From assembly GCA_947483555.1 (NCBI GenBank), contig CANKMW010000002.1, positions 164,402-228,401 of the forward strand: a stretch of DNA of 64,000 nt, in the 5' to 3' direction. Both the position numbers and the translations under genes were made by a program. The DNA comes from Myxococcales bacterium. GTDB taxonomy: Bacteria; Myxococcota_A; Polyangia; Haliangiales; Haliangiaceae. Under the pieces are notes generated by a model. It saw only the letters and a program-made list of their open reading frames with translations, ran no database searches and was not told the origin of the DNA. How positions within the stretch are numbered: the first letter of the stretch is position 1; every line of letters starts with the position of its first letter. Shown here in pieces: positions 60,682 through 64,000 of the stretch.

Positions 60682-61382
60682 TCGGCGTGAACGCCGGCAG
60701 CGGGACCGGGGAGGTCTGCTCTGCGATCGATGGTCCCGAACAGCCAGTCGGCGATCGGGAACGTGATGTTGAAGTTGGTGTGCAACATGCGCTGCGGATC
60801 GTGGTGCAGCGTGTGGTGGCGGCGGAGCACGCGGACCACCAGGCGCCGGCCGACCCAGCTGTCGGCCGGCAGGTGATACGCGAAGTGCAGCCACTCGTAA
60901 GTCAGGAAGTACGTCATCGCGGTGGCGCCGAACAGCCAGCCGACGTTGGGGGAGACGGCCATGGCCAGCAACCCGCCCAGCGGCGCGGCCAGCGCGCCGA
61001 GGAAGAACAGCAGCATCACCGGCGGAAACAGGACCATCTGGAAGTCGCGCGACGACTCGGCGGCCATCGCCTGGTGGGTGTAGAAGCGGTGGTGCTGGCG
61101 GGCGTGGCGCTCGAACAGGATGGCCAGGCCGCGACGACGGTGGTGCATCGGACCGCGGTGACCGAGATACTCGCCCAGGTTGGCGAGCAGGAACGAGACC
61201 GGCACCGCGGCCAGCTCGGCCAGGGACGGACCGTCGACCATCACGGCGGCGACGATGATCGCCAGCAGCGCGCCCACGCTGGTGGTGCCGACGTGCACCC
61301 AACCGCGGTAGCCGGGGCCGATGTGACGCTCGCGGTGGCGAGCCCGGAACTCGGCGACCGCAACCGGGATGGGCGACATCAT
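60636..61382 (-). CDS. Fatty acid hydroxylase / sterol-desaturase-superfamily membrane enzyme
   Basis: A 248-residue membrane protein with the histidine boxes of di-iron hydroxylases: HRGPMHH, HARQHHRFYTH and HHTLHHD, and several hydrophobic helices. These enzymes hydroxylate or desaturate lipids; the substrate is unknown. The ATG overlaps the stop of the upstream FadR-type gene (ATGA), so it may be controlled by it. Convergent with a lipoprotein gene. Confidence 0.88.
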   Translation of the reverse strand: MMSPIPVAVAEFRARHRERHIGPGYRGWVHVGTTSVGALLAIIVAAVMVDGPSLAELAAVPVSFLLANLGEYLGHRGPMHHRRRGLAILFERHARQHHRFYTHQAMAAESSRDFQMVLFPPVMLLFFLGALAAPLGGLLAMAVSPNVGWLFGATAMTYFLTYEWLHFAYHLPADSWVGRRLVVRVLRRHHTLHHDPQRMLHTNFNITFPIADWLFGTIDRRADLPGPAAGVHADQGGGAAGSTGGASE

Positions 61383-62131
61383 GACCTCCGGCTCGGACGC
61401 GGCGCGGGGCGGGCCAGCGCGTCGAGGTTGCCGACGCCCAGCGCGATGTGGGCGCGAGCGGCGCGCGCCGCACCGTCACCGTCGCCCACCGCGATGGCGC
61501 GAGCGATGGCGCGGTAGCCCTTGCGATCGCGCAGCTCGGCGGCCTGGGCCGCGGCGACCACCTCGCGCATGCCGAGGAACGCGTCCCGCAGGGTGTTGAA
61601 GGCGAGCTGGTAGGCGAGGTTGCTGGTGCCGTCGACGACGTGCTGCCAGAACCTCAGCGAGCACGCTTGCAAGGCGACCAGCTGGTCGGTGTCCACCATC
61701 GCCTCGAGCACGGCCTCGAGCGCGGCCGCGGTGGTGGCGCCGCCGCGCACCGCCGCGGCGCGGGCCAGCTCGGGCGCGAGCGCGGCGCGCATCTCGACGC
61801 CGGCGCGCAGGACCTCGGCGGCGAGCGAGGTGTCCGTCTGTCGCAGCAGGTGAGGCAGGAGGTCGAGGCCGCCGGTGGCGCGGAAGTCGAGCACGCGGGT
61901 CTCACCGCCGTGGCGGACCGCCACCAACCCGACCTGCGCCAGCCGCGACATCGCCTCGCGCACCGCCGTCCGGCTGACGCCGAGCTCGACGCACAGCAGC
62001 CGTTCCGGCGGCAGCGCCTGCCCGGCGGCAAGGCGGCCGCTGACGATGCGCGCCAGCAGCTGGTCGAAGACCGCATCGGTCAGCGACCGCTTGGGGATGC
62101 GCTCCAGCGCTGCGCTTTGTAGCATCAGCAT
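61379..62131 (-). CDS. FadR/GntR-family transcriptional regulator
   Basis: A 250-residue regulator with an N-terminal GntR winged helix (AVFDQLLARIVSGRLAAGQALPPERLL, shown in pieces: LPPERLLCVELGVSRTAV) and a C-terminal FCD effector domain (FWQHVVDGTSNLAYQLAFN). It is translated before the hydroxylase gene, with an ATGA overlap. Start ATG 62131, with alternatives at 62125 and 62146. A low-GC element directly overlaps the start region. Confidence 0.88.
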   Translation of the reverse strand: MLMLQSAALERIPKRSLTDAVFDQLLARIVSGRLAAGQALPPERLLCVELGVSRTAVREAMSRLAQVGLVAVRHGGETRVLDFRATGGLDLLPHLLRQTDTSLAAEVLRAGVEMRAALAPELARAAAVRGGATTAAALEAVLEAMVDTDQLVALQACSLRFWQHVVDGTSNLAYQLAFNTLRDAFLGMREVVAAAQAAELRDRKGYRAIARAIAVGDGDGAARAARAHIALGVGNLDALARPAPRPSRRS

Positions 62132-62158
62132 ACGATAACATATCATACCACTTGAGCA
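62123..62158. promoter_or_regulatory. Low-GC promoter/operator region of the FadR-type gene
   Basis: An AT-rich 36-base stretch (TACGATAACATATCATACCA on the plus strand) overlaps the regulator start. On the minus strand it contains TGGTATGATATG, which resembles the FadR-family operator half-sites (TGGTnnnACCA-like). It probably hosts an autoregulatory site. Confidence 0.45.
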
Positions 62159-62199
62159 AGATCGAAAGAACGTGGGCCGCACCGGTAGCCGCGTCGCCG

Positions 62200-63852
62200 C
62201 TACTGGGTCGCGGTGGTCGCGGTCTGCATCGGCGACTGCGTCAGCTCGTTGGCGGTGACGATCATGCCCTGGATCACCCGGCCAATCTCGTCGACGTTGC
62301 GGGCCGTCCACTCGGGGTGGTTGGCGAGCGGAAGCTGCGGCGTATGCCCGCCCGAGGCCAGGGTGTGGACGTGGGCGCGGTCGAGCCCGAGGTCCTCGGC
62401 GGCCCGCACCACCACGCTCACGTCCTTCACCCACGGATCGTCGAGGCCGGCGATCATCACCACGCGGCGCTGACGGCCGACGCGCATCTGGAGACGCGCC
62501 ATGGCCTCGAGCTGGATCGCCGACCACACCGCTGGCACCGAGAGCTGGTCGTTCATGATCTCGGTGACGTCCTCGGGCCGAAGCGCGATCATCTCCGACG
62601 TGCGGCCCAGGAACTCGGCGATCCTGCGGCGCAGCCAGCGTACGCGTCCCAGGGTGCGCGCGATCCAGCTTCCGACCCGGAACAAGCGGCGCAGGCGCGG
62701 ATCGTGAGCCACCAGCAACGGCGTGATCGCCACCCGCGCCACCTGCGGCGGTAGATCGGCGTCGTCGAACGTCAGGAGCCCCATCGCGGCGACCGAATGG
62801 GCGGCGATCACGGTCGGCAAGTCGCCGAGTCGGAGCGCGCGCAGCAGCCTGATGGTGGTCTCGGTCGTGACCGACGGCGAGGCCTGCGCCGGCGTCGGCC
62901 GGCCGGCATAGCGCGACTCGCCGAATCCGTAGAGGTCCGGCACCAGCACCAGCGCGAGGGCGTTGTCGCGACACAGCACCGGCGCCAGGTAGCGCCACGT
63001 GGTGCGGGTCGCGCTCCAGCCATGGACGAGCGCGATCACCTCACCGGCCCGTGCCGAGACCGCCGGATCGGCGAGCGCGCCCAGCCGTGAGGTCGAGACG
63101 TAGACCGAGAAGCCAACCTCGACGAGGCCGGCGCTGGCGAGCAGGGCCGCGACACGCTCGGCATCGATGACGCCCGCCGCGGCGAGCTCGCTCAGCCGAT
63201 AGTCCCCCCGCACCATGTCGTCGGTCACGCGCTCCTGACGCCACGGCCGCGTCAGCCACGGCCGCGGATCCGGGGTGCGGCGCGCGTCGACGAGCCGGAG
63301 CGGCGCCGGAAGCCCAGCGAGGTCGACCGCGTGCAGCGCTTCACCGAACGCGGCCATCGATGGGAAGCGGTCGGCCGGGACGGCGGCGGTGGCCCGCGCG
63401 ATCACGGAACGCAGGGCGGATGGCAGCTCGGCCGGCAATCGCCCCATCGAGGTCGTCAGGTCGGCATCCAGCGTCCCGCCGAGCGCCTCGAGCAGGGTCA
63501 GCCCGAGTCCGTACTGGTCGGCGGCGGGGCCGACCAGCTCGCGCCGGACCTGCTCGGGCGCCATGTAGCGTGGCGTGCCGGCACCGCGCAGGTCCGGATC
63601 GTCGATGGCCGTCGCGACGCCGAAGTCGGCCAGGTACGCGGTCTCGTGCCGATCGAGCAGGATGTTCGACGGCTTGACGTCGCGGTGAACGATCCCGCAG
63701 GCGTGGGCGTGATCGAGGGCCTCCGCGACCTGGCCCACGATGCGCACCGCCTGCGCCGGTGTGAGCGGCGTGGTCAGTCGGCGGGCGAGCGTGGTGCCAT
63801 CGATGAACGGCATGACGACGAAGTCAGGGCCAAGCTCGAACAGCGGAACCAC
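62200..63852 (-). CDS. 5'-truncated Ser/Thr kinase C-lobe fused to an alpha/beta hydrolase
   Basis: The open frame starts at GTG 63852, with homology-like codons (HHRHYIV) up to a TGA at 63874-63876. Residues 1-175 are a kinase C-lobe: HRDVKPSN (56-63), ADFGVAT (DFG 76-78) and MAPE (97-100). The whole N-lobe (glycine loop, catalytic Lys) is absent. After a linker, residues ~265-525 form an alpha/beta hydrolase: HGWS, the nucleophile S353 (AAHSVAAMG), D471/D472 and H503 (SGGHTP). The hydrolase triad is intact. It may be a disrupted kinase gene, or a pseudokinase-hydrolase. Confidence 0.78.
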   Translation of the reverse strand: MVPLFELGPDFVVMPFIDGTTLARRLTTPLTPAQAVRIVGQVAEALDHAHACGIVHRDVKPSNILLDRHETAYLADFGVATAIDDPDLRGAGTPRYMAPEQVRRELVGPAADQYGLGLTLLEALGGTLDADLTTSMGRLPAELPSALRSVIARATAAVPADRFPSMAAFGEALHAVDLAGLPAPLRLVDARRTPDPRPWLTRPWRQERVTDDMVRGDYRLSELAAAGVIDAERVAALLASAGLVEVGFSVYVSTSRLGALADPAVSARAGEVIALVHGWSATRTTWRYLAPVLCRDNALALVLVPDLYGFGESRYAGRPTPAQASPSVTTETTIRLLRALRLGDLPTVIAAHSVAAMGLLTFDDADLPPQVARVAITPLLVAHDPRLRRLFRVGSWIARTLGRVRWLRRRIAEFLGRTSEMIALRPEDVTEIMNDQLSVPAVWSAIQLEAMARLQMRVGRQRRVVMIAGLDDPWVKDVSVVVRAAEDLGLDRAHVHTLASGGHTPQLPLANHPEWTARNVDEIGRVIQGMIVTANELTQSPMQTATTATQ

Positions 63853-63876
63853 GACTATGTAGTGGCGGTGGTGTCA

Positions 63877-64000
63877 AGCGCAGATCTTCGCCCGTGGGCG
63901 GTTCCGTCTTCGGAGTCGCCTCGTCGATCGTCCCAGGGGCGGGCTGTCCAGGAAGGTAGGTGTCGGGCTGTCGCACTCGACTATTCGCGCTCGCTGGCGC
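63877..64000. other. Window end, no gene recognised
   Basis: The last 124 bases do not encode a kinase N-lobe in any minus-strand frame. They hold no recognised gene. Confidence 0.4.

Overview
The window is high-GC DNA (about 70% or more in most genes) densely packed with genes on both strands. It carries no rRNA, no recognisable tRNA, no insertion sequence and no CRISPR array. The gene content points to a myxobacterium-like member of the Myxococcota, perhaps near the Haliangium/Kofleriaceae group. It includes LL-diaminopimelate aminotransferase, PEGA-domain proteins, a Ser/Thr kinase with a PEGA tail, many lipoproteins, cysteine-rich Sel1 repeats, HEAT-repeat proteins and an MshEN-domain protein. 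This taxonomic call is inference from family content only.

Layout. 1-6.4 kb: a cut-off membrane protein, an outer-membrane protein, dapL, a SnoaL-like/LysR divergent pair with a 33-bp dyad between them, a class I fumarase and an HD hydrolase. 6.4-11 kb: a small barrel protein, the remains of a frameshifted gene, and the conserved proteostasis cluster tig-clpP-clpX (minus strand). 11-20 kb: a ketopantoate-reductase-like protein, an Imm21-like protein beside a DUF6642-type protein with a His/Cys pair, a small Rossmann-like protein, two PEGA-domain proteins (one a Ser/Thr kinase) and a class A penicillin-binding protein. 20-26 kb: a sigma factor, a POTRA-like exported protein, a large MshEN/HEAT protein, an RDD membrane protein and an anchored protein of unknown role. 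26-33.3 kb: a six-gene minus-strand operon of overlapping reading frames (two DUF4139 proteins, ABC ATPase, ABC permease, SGNH lipoprotein, Sel1 lipoprotein). 33.4-37.4 kb: a 1,315-residue P-loop/transmembrane/HEAT protein.

37-47 kb: queF, a ribbon-helix-helix protein with an inverted-repeat operator candidate, a UbiB-like kinase, a GNAT acetyltransferase, a HARE-HTH protein, an exported protein of unknown function, a CxxC zinc-ribbon protein, a Cas4/AddB-like iron-sulfur nuclease and a sulfatase-like lipoprotein. 47-58.6 kb: fdhD, a DbpA-type DEAD-box helicase, a small membrane protein, an L,D-transpeptidase lipoprotein, an HD phosphohydrolase/MtfA/TPR-like trio, a DUF2279-like protein, an HTTM-like membrane protein, a barrel protein and a polysaccharide-deacetylase-like lipoprotein with no visible start codon. 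58.6-59.9 kb: a 1.3-kb tract of clearly lower GC without convincing coding sequence. On the minus strand it forms GNRA-capped hairpins and is the best candidate here for an undescribed (or at least unannotated) structured RNA element. 59.9-64 kb: a lipoprotein, a fatty-acid-hydroxylase-like membrane enzyme coupled to a FadR-type regulator, and a kinase C-lobe fused to an alpha/beta hydrolase whose N-lobe is missing.

Functional themes are envelope biogenesis and surveillance (PBP, L,D-transpeptidase, deacetylase, POTRA, DUF4139/ABC operon, sulfatase), protein quality control (trigger factor, ClpXP), and signalling by Ser/Thr kinases and one-component regulators. Starts were chosen from start codon, ribosome-binding site, overlap with neighbours and signal-peptide position; where weak, the entry says so.
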